The position numbers and the translations under genes are program-made. The notes below the pieces were generated by a model, which was not told where the DNA came from, made no database searches, and was given only the letters and a program-made list of their open reading frames with translations. Positions 8,438-16,490 of a DNA stretch of 64,000 nt are shown here, piece by piece. Positions within the stretch are counted from its first letter, which is position 1; each line of letters opens with the position of its first letter. The stretch is from NCBI RefSeq assembly GCF_000196855.1, contig NC_014319.1, positions 372,001-436,000 on the forward strand. The letters are read 5' to 3'. Origin of the DNA: Leuconostoc gasicomitatum LMG 18811. Lineage in GTDB: Bacteria; Bacillota; Bacilli; Lactobacillales; Lactobacillaceae.

Positions 8438-9127
8438 ATGGCAAAAGCAATTAGAATATTATTAATAGAAGACGATGTGAATTTAGCAGATAATATTGTC
8501 GGCTTTTTAGAGGATTTTGCGGACGTCAATGTTGTTAATAATGGTCTTGATGGTGAGTTTGAAGGTCAGGAGTCACCTTATGACTTAATTATCTCTGATT
8601 TAATGTTGCCGGGAGAAAATGGTTTTGAGGTGATTAAATATTTGCGAAAAAACGGTATTGAAACACCAGTTTTGATTTTGACAGCTAAAAGTTCACTTGA
8701 TGATAAAATTGAAGGTTTTAATGTTGGCGCAGATGATTATCTTACAAAGCCATTCTATCGTGAGGAATTATTGGTACGTGTCAAAGCACTACTTCGGCGC
8801 GCAGGTGTTTACTCCGAGGATAATATGATTGCTGTAGGTGATGTATTAATTAACTTAGAAAACCGTGGGGTGCAAGTCCATGGGCAACAAATTAAGTTAG
8901 TCGGAAAAGAATTTGATATTCTGACATATTTAGCGCAAAATAAAAATATTATTGTCACACGTGATCAGATTTTTGATCGCGTCTGGGGCATTGATTCTGA
9001 TACAACAATTAACGTTGTTAATATTTATCTCAACAATTTGCGTCGAAAATTAGAATCTGTTGGGCAAAATGATTTAATTAAAACTTTGCGTAACATTGGT
9101 TTTATTCTAGAGGTTAAAGATGCCTAA
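8438..9127 (+). CDS. ciaR: Response regulator, CiaR-like (OmpR family)
   Basis: A 229-residue transcription regulator with a receiver domain (acidic pocket EDD, phospho-acceptor Asp in ISDLMLPGENG, Lys in LTKPF) and a C-terminal winged helix. Several stretches closely follow streptococcal CiaR: FLEDFADV, DLMLPGENGF, GADDYLTKPF, LVGKEFDIL, and IFDRVWGIDSDTTI. In streptococci CiaRH responds to envelope stress and controls htrA; here an htrA-like gene follows the kinase, which supports the call. I prefer the ATG at 8438 because GGAGA at 8426-8430 is seven bases away; the ATG at 8432 is too close. The 230-base gap upstream holds a terminator and no clear gene. Confidence 0.87.
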   Translation: MAKAIRILLIEDDVNLADNIVGFLEDFADVNVVNNGLDGEFEGQESPYDLIISDLMLPGENGFEVIKYLRKNGIETPVLILTAKSSLDDKIEGFNVGADDYLTKPFYREELLVRVKALLRRAGVYSEDNMIAVGDVLINLENRGVQVHGQQIKLVGKEFDILTYLAQNKNIIVTRDQIFDRVWGIDSDTTINVVNIYLNNLRRKLESVGQNDLIKTLRNIGFILEVKDA

Positions 9128-10403
9128 TGTGATTAACAAACAACAGCAAATTCGCGGGTTCTTGCTGTTAATTGCGAGTTTTTTTGTTATATTTTCAGTT
9201 CTTGGAAGTGTTATTTATTGGTCCTATACGCGGACAATATTTCAGAATTCAGATACAGCTATTACACAACAAATTAAGCAATATGATTTGGCAGGTGCGC
9301 TTCAAAATTCGGCCGATGCGAATAGAAAATCACCGTTGTTGCTACAATCAAATATGTTAGCAGATGTCTGGGTGTATGATAAAGATAAGAAGTTGGTTGT
9401 TGATGATCGTATACCAGAACCAATGCAATCTACTTATAAAAAGAAATTTAAATATACGTCCAAATTTATTTTATCCAGACCTAAAACTGTACAGATAGGG
9501 AACGATTACTATCGCGGTGTCAAAGTGAACTTTATCAATGGTGCGAAAAATAATGATGGTAAATCTGTTAAATATGGCGTTATAACCGTCAACGTCACAG
9601 ATACAATTTTTAATCTTAACCAATTCAAAAAGGTTATTTTGTGGTCATTTGGTACATTTGGACTACTTGCCTTGATGGTTTCTTACTGGATTAGTTTAAA
9701 AAATATGAAACCTATTCTCAAGGCTTGGCAACAACAACAAGATTTCGTTAATAATGCAGCGCATGAATTACGTACGCCAATGGCTGTTATTCAGGGTAAA
9801 TTAGAGAATATGCTCACGCGGCCAGAGTCAACTGTTCGAGAGCAATCTGATGCGATTATACTGTCTTTATCTGAAGTTCGGCGATTGACATCCTTGACTA
9901 ATAATATGCTTACTTTAGCAAAATCAGGCTCTAACATGACACGAATTGAAAAAGAATCAACTGATATTGCTGAATTTTTGTCACGAATTGTGGCACCTTA
10001 TCAAGAAATGGCTGAGTTTGAAGGTAAACAAGTACTACTATCCACACAAGTTAATCAGCCAGTGTTTATTGACCAAAAACGTATTCATCAGTTACTTGTT
10101 TTGTTAGTAGATAATGCGATGAAGTATTCAGAGTCGGGCGCAACAGTATCAATTTCGGCAATGATTGAGAAACGGAAATTTGTGTTGAGTGTTGCTGATA
10201 CGGGGCGAGGAATTAGTGATAAAGCTAAAAAGCATGTTTTTGATCGCTTTTATCGCGAAGATAAAACAGGGAGCCGACAAACTGGTGGCACTGGTCTCGG
10301 GTTATCGATTGCGGAATGGATAGTCCATGCACATGGTGGTAAGATTATTGTATTAGACAATCAACCGAAGGGAACGATAATTAAAGTGACACTGCCACTT
10401 TAA
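9120..10403 (+). CDS. ciaH: Sensor histidine kinase, CiaH-like
   Basis: A 427-residue membrane kinase. It has a transmembrane helix at about 14-36, an extracellular sensor of roughly 140 residues, a second helix at about 176-196, then the H-box NNAAHELRTPMAV, N-box DNAMKYSES, G1 box DTGRGIS, F-box FDRFYRED and G2 box GGTGLGLSI. It overlaps the end of the regulator gene by eight bases, so the two are cotranscribed and translationally coupled. The partner assignment follows from this arrangement and from CiaR's similarity. Confidence 0.88.
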   Translation: MPNVINKQQQIRGFLLLIASFFVIFSVLGSVIYWSYTRTIFQNSDTAITQQIKQYDLAGALQNSADANRKSPLLLQSNMLADVWVYDKDKKLVVDDRIPEPMQSTYKKKFKYTSKFILSRPKTVQIGNDYYRGVKVNFINGAKNNDGKSVKYGVITVNVTDTIFNLNQFKKVILWSFGTFGLLALMVSYWISLKNMKPILKAWQQQQDFVNNAAHELRTPMAVIQGKLENMLTRPESTVREQSDAIILSLSEVRRLTSLTNNMLTLAKSGSNMTRIEKESTDIAEFLSRIVAPYQEMAEFEGKQVLLSTQVNQPVFIDQKRIHQLLVLLVDNAMKYSESGATVSISAMIEKRKFVLSVADTGRGISDKAKKHVFDRFYREDKTGSRQTGGTGLGLSIAEWIVHAHGGKIIVLDNQPKGTIIKVTLPL

Positions 10404-10457
10404 TTATCATTAAATGTTGTGACGTTATATTATATGTTATAAGAGGAGGATTATATT

Positions 10458-11327
10458 ATGAAACATTCCCTGATTACTGTGGCTGTCGTAGCGGCTGTTG
10501 TGGGTGGTGGTGTCGTCTATTCTGGTACGCAAACCAATTCTTGGTTTCAACAGCAAGCAGCTACCAAAAAAGTGGCTCATATATCTGGCCAAACATCGAT
10601 CGCACAAACTGCCTATACAAGTAATGATAGCGCCACGACAGCATATAATAAGGTAAAAAATGCAGTGGTAACGGTTCAGAATTTAAAAAATAATTCGGCA
10701 CAGCAAAGCGATGGTTTTGCAGGGCTATTTGGACAAGCACAACAAGAAGGTGGTCAAAGTTCACCAAAAATCGAAACAGCTTCTGAAGGTTCTGGTGTGA
10801 TTTATAAGATTACCAATGGCACTGCTTATATCATTACTAATAATCATGTAGTAGCTAATTCTGATGCCTTACAAGTGATTACAGCAGGTGGTACTAAAAT
10901 AAAGGCAACTGTGGTAGGTACGGATGTTGAAAAAGATCTTGCATTGATTAAAGTTCAAACGACTGTTATTAAGTCAGCTGCATCATTTGGTAAAATTGAT
11001 GGTTTACAATCAGGGCAGCAAGTATTAGCCATTGGCTCACCATTAGGATCTGATTATGCAACATCAGTAACAAGTGGTATTATTTCGGCGCCACGACGTG
11101 AATTATCAAGTCAGCAAACTGGTTTTAGTACGGCTAAAGTGATTCAAACGGATGCTGCAATTAATCCTGGAAATTCTGGTGGGCCACTTATTAATTTAGC
11201 CGGTGAAGTTATTGGTATTAATTCTTCAAAAATTGCATCATCAAATGATGGTGTCAGCGTTGAGGGAATGGGTTTTGCAATTCCAGCAGACATCGTGCAA
11301 AGTTTTATTGCTAAGACTGAAAAATAG
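10458..11327 (+). CDS. htrA: HtrA-like serine protease lacking a PDZ domain
   Basis: A membrane-anchored, extracellular quality-control protease. The 289 residues comprise an N-terminal signal anchor (about 5-22), a low-complexity linker and a trypsin-like domain with the full triad: His130 (TNNHVV), Asp160 (KDLALI) and Ser240 (NPGNSGGP). The protein stops at residue 289 straight after the protease domain, whereas usual HtrA/DegP proteins continue into one PDZ domain of about 90 residues. The stop is followed by a perfect terminator hairpin, with no PDZ-like sequence in any frame. GAGGAGG precedes the ATG. Position after ciaRH suggests CiaR control, but I see no clear TTTAAG direct repeat. 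Confidence 0.88.
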   Translation: MKHSLITVAVVAAVVGGGVVYSGTQTNSWFQQQAATKKVAHISGQTSIAQTAYTSNDSATTAYNKVKNAVVTVQNLKNNSAQQSDGFAGLFGQAQQEGGQSSPKIETASEGSGVIYKITNGTAYIITNNHVVANSDALQVITAGGTKIKATVVGTDVEKDLALIKVQTTVIKSAASFGKIDGLQSGQQVLAIGSPLGSDYATSVTSGIISAPRRELSSQQTGFSTAKVIQTDAAINPGNSGGPLINLAGEVIGINSSKIASSNDGVSVEGMGFAIPADIVQSFIAKTEK

Positions 11328-11330
11328 TCA

Positions 11331-11376
11331 AAAAATGAAGGTATCTTCCTAATTAGGAAGATACCTTCATTTTTTA
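11331..11376. terminator. Bidirectional terminator between htrA and the thioredoxin gene
   Basis: A perfect 20-pair stem (11331-11350 with 11355-11374, loop AATT) has A residues on one side and T residues on the other, so it can stop the converging transcripts of htrA and the thioredoxin-like gene. Confidence 0.93.
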
Positions 11377-11396
11377 TAAGCTAGAGTATCGATGTC

Positions 11397-11726
11397 TTAC
11401 AAAGTTTTTTGATACCAGTCGAGTACTTGGTCGGGCGTTAAACGTTCACCGTGACCAATACGAGATATTTCTGTGCCATTTTCAAACAAAACAAATGAAG
11501 GGATACCACGCATATTGTATTTTGTGGCAACATCAAGGTTTTCATCACGATCAGCATCGAACCAATTAGCAGTTTTACTAATGGTATCTTTAATATTTTG
11601 GACGAAAGGCTTGATAGCACGGCAGTCGCCACACCAATCAGCAGATAAAAACATGACATTACGACCAGAATGTTGAATATTTTCTTCGACGACAGTATTG
11701 GTATTGTGTGTTGGTTGATACATCAT
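11397..11726 (-). CDS. Thioredoxin-like protein with WCGDC active site
   Basis: A 109-residue single-domain thioredoxin fold without signal peptide, so cytoplasmic. The active site is WCGDC instead of the classical WCGPC, and the cis-proline loop is present (MRGIPSFVLF). It could reduce disulfides or act as a reductase for a specific partner; the Asp in place of Pro usually raises or lowers redox potential relative to TrxA. AGGAG lies just upstream on the minus strand; start ATG at 11726 or 11723. It is a lone gene between converging and diverging neighbours. Confidence 0.85.
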   Translation of the reverse strand: MMYQPTHNTNTVVEENIQHSGRNVMFLSADWCGDCRAIKPFVQNIKDTISKTANWFDADRDENLDVATKYNMRGIPSFVLFENGTEISRIGHGERLTPDQVLDWYQKTL

Positions 11727-11824
11727 TTACTCCTTTGATTACATTATAAAGAGTATACCATAATATTGTTAAAGTTTTTAATTTTATGAAATGAGAAAAA
11801 TAAAAATATAATTTGAAAAAAGTG

Positions 11825-11853
11825 TTGACATCTCACAAAATGAAAGTTATAGT
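11825..11853 (+). promoter_or_regulatory. Promoter of the methionine T-box operon
   Basis: TTGACA at 11825-11830, a 17-base spacer and TATAGT at 11848-11853. This is near-consensus for the housekeeping sigma factor and places the transcript start close to 11860, just ahead of the T-box leader. Confidence 0.82.
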
Positions 11854-11859
11854 AAAGAC

Positions 11860-12188
11860 AACATAAACGTTGAAAAGATAAGTACAATTTTAGGTCTTAA
11901 CAAGAGAGCTCGTGGTTGGTGAAAGCGAGTAAGATATGTCGTTGGAAAATGGTCTTGGAGTTTCATGGATACGAGCCAGCGCGTACTCATATGTACGGCG
12001 CAGTGAGTTGAAATCGGTAGTGCTCGTTAACGCACAACGTATAACCTGGAAGTTTTCACAGATGTTCTCGACGATTTCTAACGGGCGTACGTTAAGGTGT
12101 GGGCGCGAGAGCCCTGCATGAACACCGGGTGGTACCACGTTATTGAAGCGTCCCGTAATCTACATTATAGATTACGGGACGCTTTTTA
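11860..12188 (+). promoter_or_regulatory. T-box riboswitch leader, probably methionine (ATG) specific
   Basis: A long leader with all T-box landmarks: AGAGAGCTCG followed by GGTTGGTG at the base of stem I, AGTAAG, the T-box core GGGTGGTACCACG at about 12127-12139, and a terminator (12146-12162 with the complementary arm ending at 12184) running into T residues. The stem I base pairs GCTCGT (11908-11913) with ACGAGC (11971-11976). The likely specifier ATG lies at 11965-11967 on the 3' side of that internal loop, matching tRNA-Met. Binding of uncharged tRNA-Met should favour the antiterminator and expression of the methionine genes that follow. The T-box call is firm; the specifier assignment is by eye and by context. 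Confidence 0.9.
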
Positions 12189-12239
12189 TTTTATAATTTG
12201 TCATATTATTAAGTGAAAAATTAGGGAAGGCGATAAAAA

Positions 12240-12695
12240 ATGAGTGTGATATTACAAAACGGTTTGTTGAAACGTGAACGATTGACATTTGGTGTCCGTA
12301 TGGCACATGTCAGTCGGTATGCTCAAAAAATTGCTGAGTATCTTTCAGCACACATCAAAGTAACACGGGTCTTATATCCTGCGTTAGTCAATCATGACGG
12401 GCATGATATTCAAATGAAACAGGCCAATTCAGGTGATGCAATATTAAGCTTTGACGTAAATTCTGCGGCTCATGCGAGACCGGTTGTGCAATTTTTTAAA
12501 TTGCCAGTGTTTTCTGTTTGTTTAGGTGCAGTGGACATAATTATTAGTTTTCTATCGAAGATGAGTCATGCGGCGTTAAACGCGAAGCTATTAGCAAATG
12601 TGGGTATTTCACCAGGATTACTTCGTTTCTCAGTCGGTTTGGAAGATACGGATGATTTAATTGCCGATCTAGAACAATCACTTGTACAAATTTAA
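12240..12695 (+). pseudogene. Remnant of a cystathionine gamma-synthase/beta-lyase family gene
   Basis: This open frame of 151 codons encodes only the C-terminal domain of a PLP-dependent trans-sulfuration enzyme. The intact families are about 380 residues. Recognisable pieces are the RM-x-H segment, VLYPAL, and FKLPVFSVCLGAVDI through MSHA to LLRFSVGLED-DDLIADLEQSL. The PLP-binding lysine region and the whole N-terminal domain are absent, and the segment ahead of RMAH appears shortened compared with the usual WLLLRGLKTL region. It directly follows the T-box, so it was presumably the first structural gene of a methionine operon (metB/metC type). It cannot be catalytically active as it stands. 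Confidence 0.82.
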
Positions 12696-12745
12696 AAAAG
12701 GAAAAAAGGCTGTTAATAACTCAGAAACAGCGTGGGTAAAAATTT

Positions 12746-13870
12746 ATGATAACAACTACAACTAAATTGCATTATCGTTTTGATCAGGTTGGCTCTTATT
12801 TACGTCCTGATCGATTAAAAAAAGCCCGTGAGCAATTTGCTAACGGTCAGATTGATAAACAAGCATTATTGATCATACAACATGAAGAAATAAAAAAAGT
12901 TGTTGATGAGCAGGTAAAGGTTGGTTTATCGGCGGTGACTGATGGTGAATTTAATCGCTCATGGTGGCATTTAGATTTTTTAGGGCAACTCGGAGGTTTT
13001 GAATTTTATGAACAAGAAAATTCGTATAAATTCCATGGTGCTAATACACGGACTACTAATGTACGTTTGAATGGTAAGGTTCACGCGAACTTTGCACATC
13101 CTTTTTTTGAGGATTTTACTTATCTGCAATCAATTGTACCAGCTGGGATTGAAGTGAAACAGACGATACCATCACCGACCTTAGTCATTAAACGTGATCA
13201 TCGATCCGATTTGTGGTCAAACTATTACGCGACTTGGACAGGATTTTTGGATGATGTCGCACAGGCGTATCATGATACTTTGCAACATTTTTATGATTTA
13301 GGTGCACGTTATATTCAGTTAGATGATACAACTTGGGCATATTTAATTACACAATTGAATGCAAATCGTGATAACCTAAAAGAGCGGGAAAAGTATGAAC
13401 AACTTGCTGAAGATAATGTTTACGTGATTAATAAAGCGTTGTCAAATTTACCAGATGATTTGAAATTATCGACACATATTTGTCGTGGCAATTTTAAATC
13501 AACTTATTTGTTCGAGGGTGGGTATGAACCTGTTGCAAAATACTTGGGGCAATTAAATTATGATGGCTTTTTCTTAGAATATGATGATGCACGTTCAGGC
13601 GATTTCAAGCCGCTATCTGATATTTGGCATAATCGACAAAATGTCGAAATTGTTCTTGGGTTATTAACCTCCAAGTCAGCTGATCTAGAGGATGAAAAAA
13701 CCATTATATCTCGCATTATTGCGGCACAAAAATATGTACCAAAAAGTAATCTTGCATTATCTACACAGTGTGGCTTTTCTTCAACCGAGGAAGGTAATGT
13801 ACTAACAATTCCTGATCAATGGCAAAAATTAGCTTTAGTTAAAAAAATAGCTGACGAACAATTAAGTTAA
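12746..13870 (+). CDS. MetE-like cobalamin-independent methionine synthase family protein (YxjG/YxjH type)
   Basis: A 374-residue protein matching only the C-terminal catalytic half of MetE. Members of this shorter family transfer a methyl group to homocysteine or a related thiol to give methionine. Zinc-ligand motifs are visible: THICRGN (His and Cys), a Glu in FFLEYDD and the late Cys in STQCGFSS. It begins RFDQVGSYLRPDR, the usual start of YxjG/YxjH proteins. It lies 50 bases after the broken trans-sulfuration gene in the T-box operon, so control by methionine supply is expected. The ribosome site is weak; a small hairpin (GCTGTT with AACAGC, 12709-12731) precedes it. Confidence 0.87.
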   Translation: MITTTTKLHYRFDQVGSYLRPDRLKKAREQFANGQIDKQALLIIQHEEIKKVVDEQVKVGLSAVTDGEFNRSWWHLDFLGQLGGFEFYEQENSYKFHGANTRTTNVRLNGKVHANFAHPFFEDFTYLQSIVPAGIEVKQTIPSPTLVIKRDHRSDLWSNYYATWTGFLDDVAQAYHDTLQHFYDLGARYIQLDDTTWAYLITQLNANRDNLKEREKYEQLAEDNVYVINKALSNLPDDLKLSTHICRGNFKSTYLFEGGYEPVAKYLGQLNYDGFFLEYDDARSGDFKPLSDIWHNRQNVEIVLGLLTSKSADLEDEKTIISRIIAAQKYVPKSNLALSTQCGFSSTEEGNVLTIPDQWQKLALVKKIADEQLS

Positions 13871-13978
13871 AAATTTTCGTGCAGATTAATGAACTGGGAG
13901 AATGTGATAAACTAAACTGATATTATAGAGTAAAATAAGAGATGAAACACAAGAAGATATGCTTAAAGGAGAAAAATA

Positions 13979-14455
13979 ATGGCAGAAACAGTTGTTGAAA
14001 GTTTTACATTAGATCACACAAAGGTTAAGGCACCTTATGTACGCGTTATTGAGTCACAAAATGGTCCACAGGGTGGACACATCACAAACTATGATTTACG
14101 TTTGACACAACCTAATGAAACAGCTATTGAAACTGGTGGATTGCATACGTTAGAACATCTATTTGCAGGGCTTGTGCGTGATGAAATTGATGGGATTATT
14201 GATATGTCGCCATTTGGTTGCCGCACAGGATTTCACGTTATTTCTTGGGTAGATTATGATGCTGAAACACTGGCGAAAGTATTCAAAAAAGTACTTGAAA
14301 AAATTGTTAGTGATGAAATAACGGAAGTACCAGCTGCTGAAATTGAGAGCTGCGGTAATTTTAAAGATCACAGTTTACATTCAGCAAAAGAATGGGCTAA
14401 AATTATTTTGGCACAAGGCATTTCAAGTGATGCATTTGAACGCAAAGTTGTCTGA
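13979..14455 (+). CDS. luxS: S-ribosylhomocysteine lyase
   Basis: LuxS splits S-ribosylhomocysteine into homocysteine and the AI-2 precursor DPD, feeding the activated methyl cycle. The 158-residue protein carries the metal-binding HTLEHLFAG (H-x3-EH) motif, the GCRTGF segment with the catalytic Cys, and the late ESCGNF metal Cys. AAGGAG lies just ahead of the ATG. The neighbouring MetE-like gene could remethylate the homocysteine it releases, so the pair forms a short recycling unit. It ends 370 bases before oppA. Confidence 0.95.
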   Translation: MAETVVESFTLDHTKVKAPYVRVIESQNGPQGGHITNYDLRLTQPNETAIETGGLHTLEHLFAGLVRDEIDGIIDMSPFGCRTGFHVISWVDYDAETLAKVFKKVLEKIVSDEITEVPAAEIESCGNFKDHSLHSAKEWAKIILAQGISSDAFERKVV

Positions 14456-14829
14456 ATACAGCATTACAATCAATTGCTAATATGACACTAGCAACAAAGA
14501 AGAGCAAAGTATAGATGAATCATTAAACAGAGAGCTTCATACAAAGGGTAACATTAGGAAAATGGTTTCGGGGTTATCGTCATTGTGAGTGTGTTGTTAT
14601 AAACACAAACAATTATCGGATAGTGACACGAAATGTCGTCGCGCAGTCTTATATAAGGCTGCGTTTTTTTATATGTTATATTGAAAATGCTGATGATTTG
14701 ATTTTGGCACTTGAATAAGCTGTAAAGAATGTTTAATACGAGACAATGTCAGTAGTTGTAACAGCACTGATTGGTAAATATGTGTTAATCTTAAATATAA
14801 TCGATTACATAATCAAGGGGAATTGAGAG
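14456..14829 (+). other. 374-base intergenic leader region upstream of oppA
   Basis: No gene is visible. The stretch includes ACAGAGAGCTTC at 14527-14538 and GGAAAATGGT near 14557, both resembling landmarks of the methionine T-box upstream, then a hairpin-rich segment and a strong terminator at 14642-14670. A canonical T-box core (TGGTACC) is absent. It may be a decayed or divergent leader, or simply the luxS terminator region. A TTGGTA (14771-14776) and TATAAT (14796-14801) 19 bases apart could form the oppA promoter. Confidence 0.4.
14642..14670 (+). terminator. Intrinsic terminator between luxS and oppA
   Basis: CGCAGTCTT at 14642-14650 pairs with AAGGCTGCG at 14655-14663 (one G-T pair, loop ATAT), followed by seven T residues. 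Confidence 0.88.
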
Positions 14830-16428
14830 ATGAACAACAAAATTATCATTGGACTTGTGGCTACAGGTGTGATTATTGGTGGCATTGTCGTAGCTACAAA
14901 ATCGCAACAATCAACGGATGGAAAAGTCTTACGTATTGCAACACAAAATAACATATCAACACTTGATCCTAATTACGCTGATGAAATAGGTGCTAATTGG
15001 GCGGAGGTACAAACGCTAGAAGGCCTCTATACCACTGGAAAAAATGGTGAAATCGTGGCCGGCGTGGCTCAAAAGGTTGTAAAACCAACAGAAAATAATA
15101 CAATATATACACTACATTTGCGGAAAAATGCAAAATGGTCAGACGGTACGAGAGTAACAGCGCAAGATTTTGTTTCCTCAGTCAAACGACAAGTGGATCC
15201 AAAAACAAAGTCAACGCGTGCCAATCATTTTAAGGATATTGCTGGATACGATGCTGTTTATAATCATCATGCAAATTTGGATCAGTTAGGTATTCAGGCT
15301 GTTGATCAATATACAGTTAAAATTCAATTATCACATCCTGTCCCTTACTTTGATTTTATTTTAGCTAACCAACTGTATCCTATTAATCGCGCTAAGGTGA
15401 AAGAATACGGTAAAAAATATGGGCAAACTGCGGCGACAACAGTTTCCAATGGTGCGTACACGATTAAAAAATGGAATCAAGCATCAACAACATGGGAATT
15501 TGCAAAAAACAAGTACTATAGTGATAGTAAAGATGTGCACTATGACACCATTAAAGCGACTCAAGTAACAGACACAACGTTAGCAGCAAAACAATTTCAA
15601 ACGAAAAAAGTAGATGAAGCAACTGTTTCAGGTAGTGTATTGTCTAATTTGAAAAAGACCAATGCCGATGACATTAAAGCAACTGCTGCAGGACGTGTTG
15701 CCTTTATTGTTTGGAATGCTAATGATAAAGTTGCTAGTAACTCTAATTTAAAAAAGGCTGTGAGTTTAGCAATCAATCGTCAAACCTTGGCTGACGAAGC
15801 ATTGGGTGATGGCTCTAAACCAGCAAAATCAATTATACCTAGTGGTGAAATTAAAATTGCTGGTAAAGATTTAAATGATGGTTTATCACTACCTTATAAT
15901 AAAATCCAAGCACAACAATACCTTAAAAAAGCGCAGTTAGAATTAGGTCAGAAAAAAATTGATATGACGCTTAATACAGCAGATACGGACGCTTACAAAG
16001 CAGTGGGTGTTTTCTTGAAGCAAAGTATTGAATCTGCATTGCCTGATGTCACGATTAATTTGAACCGATTACCTTTAAATGCTGAAATTTCAGCTTTTAA
16101 TAATCACAATTTCCAAGCGGGCACACTTTCGTGGTCAACGGACTATGATGATCCAATTGACTTTTTGGATATTGCTTATTCAAAGGGTGCTATTAACTTT
16201 ACAAAATGGAAAAATGATGCCTATGATAAAGTTTATGAACAAATTAATAGTCAAAATACTGCTAATGATGCACGTTATCAATTAGAACGAGAAGCAGCCA
16301 AGATTAATAATGAAGAAAATGGTGTTACGCCACTGTACCAGACATCAAATGTGCATTTACAAAGTAAGACCGTTAAAAATCTAAATTATCCATTAGTTGG
16401 TTATCAAAACTATAAATATGCTAAATAA
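14830..16428 (+). CDS. oppA: Peptide ABC transporter substrate-binding protein (OppA-like) without a lipobox
   Basis: A 532-residue extracellular solute-binding protein of family 5, which captures oligopeptides for an Opp-type importer. Signatures include TLDPNYADE near residue 45, WSDGTRVTAQDF, and SWSTDYDDPIDFLD in the C-terminal lobe. The N-terminus (MNNKIIIGLVATGVIIGG) is a signal or anchor segment with no cysteine, so the lipid attachment used by nearly all Gram-positive OppA proteins is not possible; it may be held by an uncleaved helix. No permease or ATPase genes are adjacent, so it is an orphan that would use a transporter encoded elsewhere. Confidence 0.9.
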   Translation: MNNKIIIGLVATGVIIGGIVVATKSQQSTDGKVLRIATQNNISTLDPNYADEIGANWAEVQTLEGLYTTGKNGEIVAGVAQKVVKPTENNTIYTLHLRKNAKWSDGTRVTAQDFVSSVKRQVDPKTKSTRANHFKDIAGYDAVYNHHANLDQLGIQAVDQYTVKIQLSHPVPYFDFILANQLYPINRAKVKEYGKKYGQTAATTVSNGAYTIKKWNQASTTWEFAKNKYYSDSKDVHYDTIKATQVTDTTLAAKQFQTKKVDEATVSGSVLSNLKKTNADDIKATAAGRVAFIVWNANDKVASNSNLKKAVSLAINRQTLADEALGDGSKPAKSIIPSGEIKIAGKDLNDGLSLPYNKIQAQQYLKKAQLELGQKKIDMTLNTADTDAYKAVGVFLKQSIESALPDVTINLNRLPLNAEISAFNNHNFQAGTLSWSTDYDDPIDFLDIAYSKGAINFTKWKNDAYDKVYEQINSQNTANDARYQLEREAAKINNEENGVTPLYQTSNVHLQSKTVKNLNYPLVGYQNYKYAK

Positions 16429-16490
16429 TGTGTTAATTAACTGATGAATAATGGTTACGTCGTCAATAGCTTTCAATTTGGAGAAATAAA

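Noticed and set aside
10404-10457. CiaR-type TTTAAG direct repeat upstream of htrA
   Set aside because: Only partial TTTAA/TTAAA matches were found, without the correct spacing.
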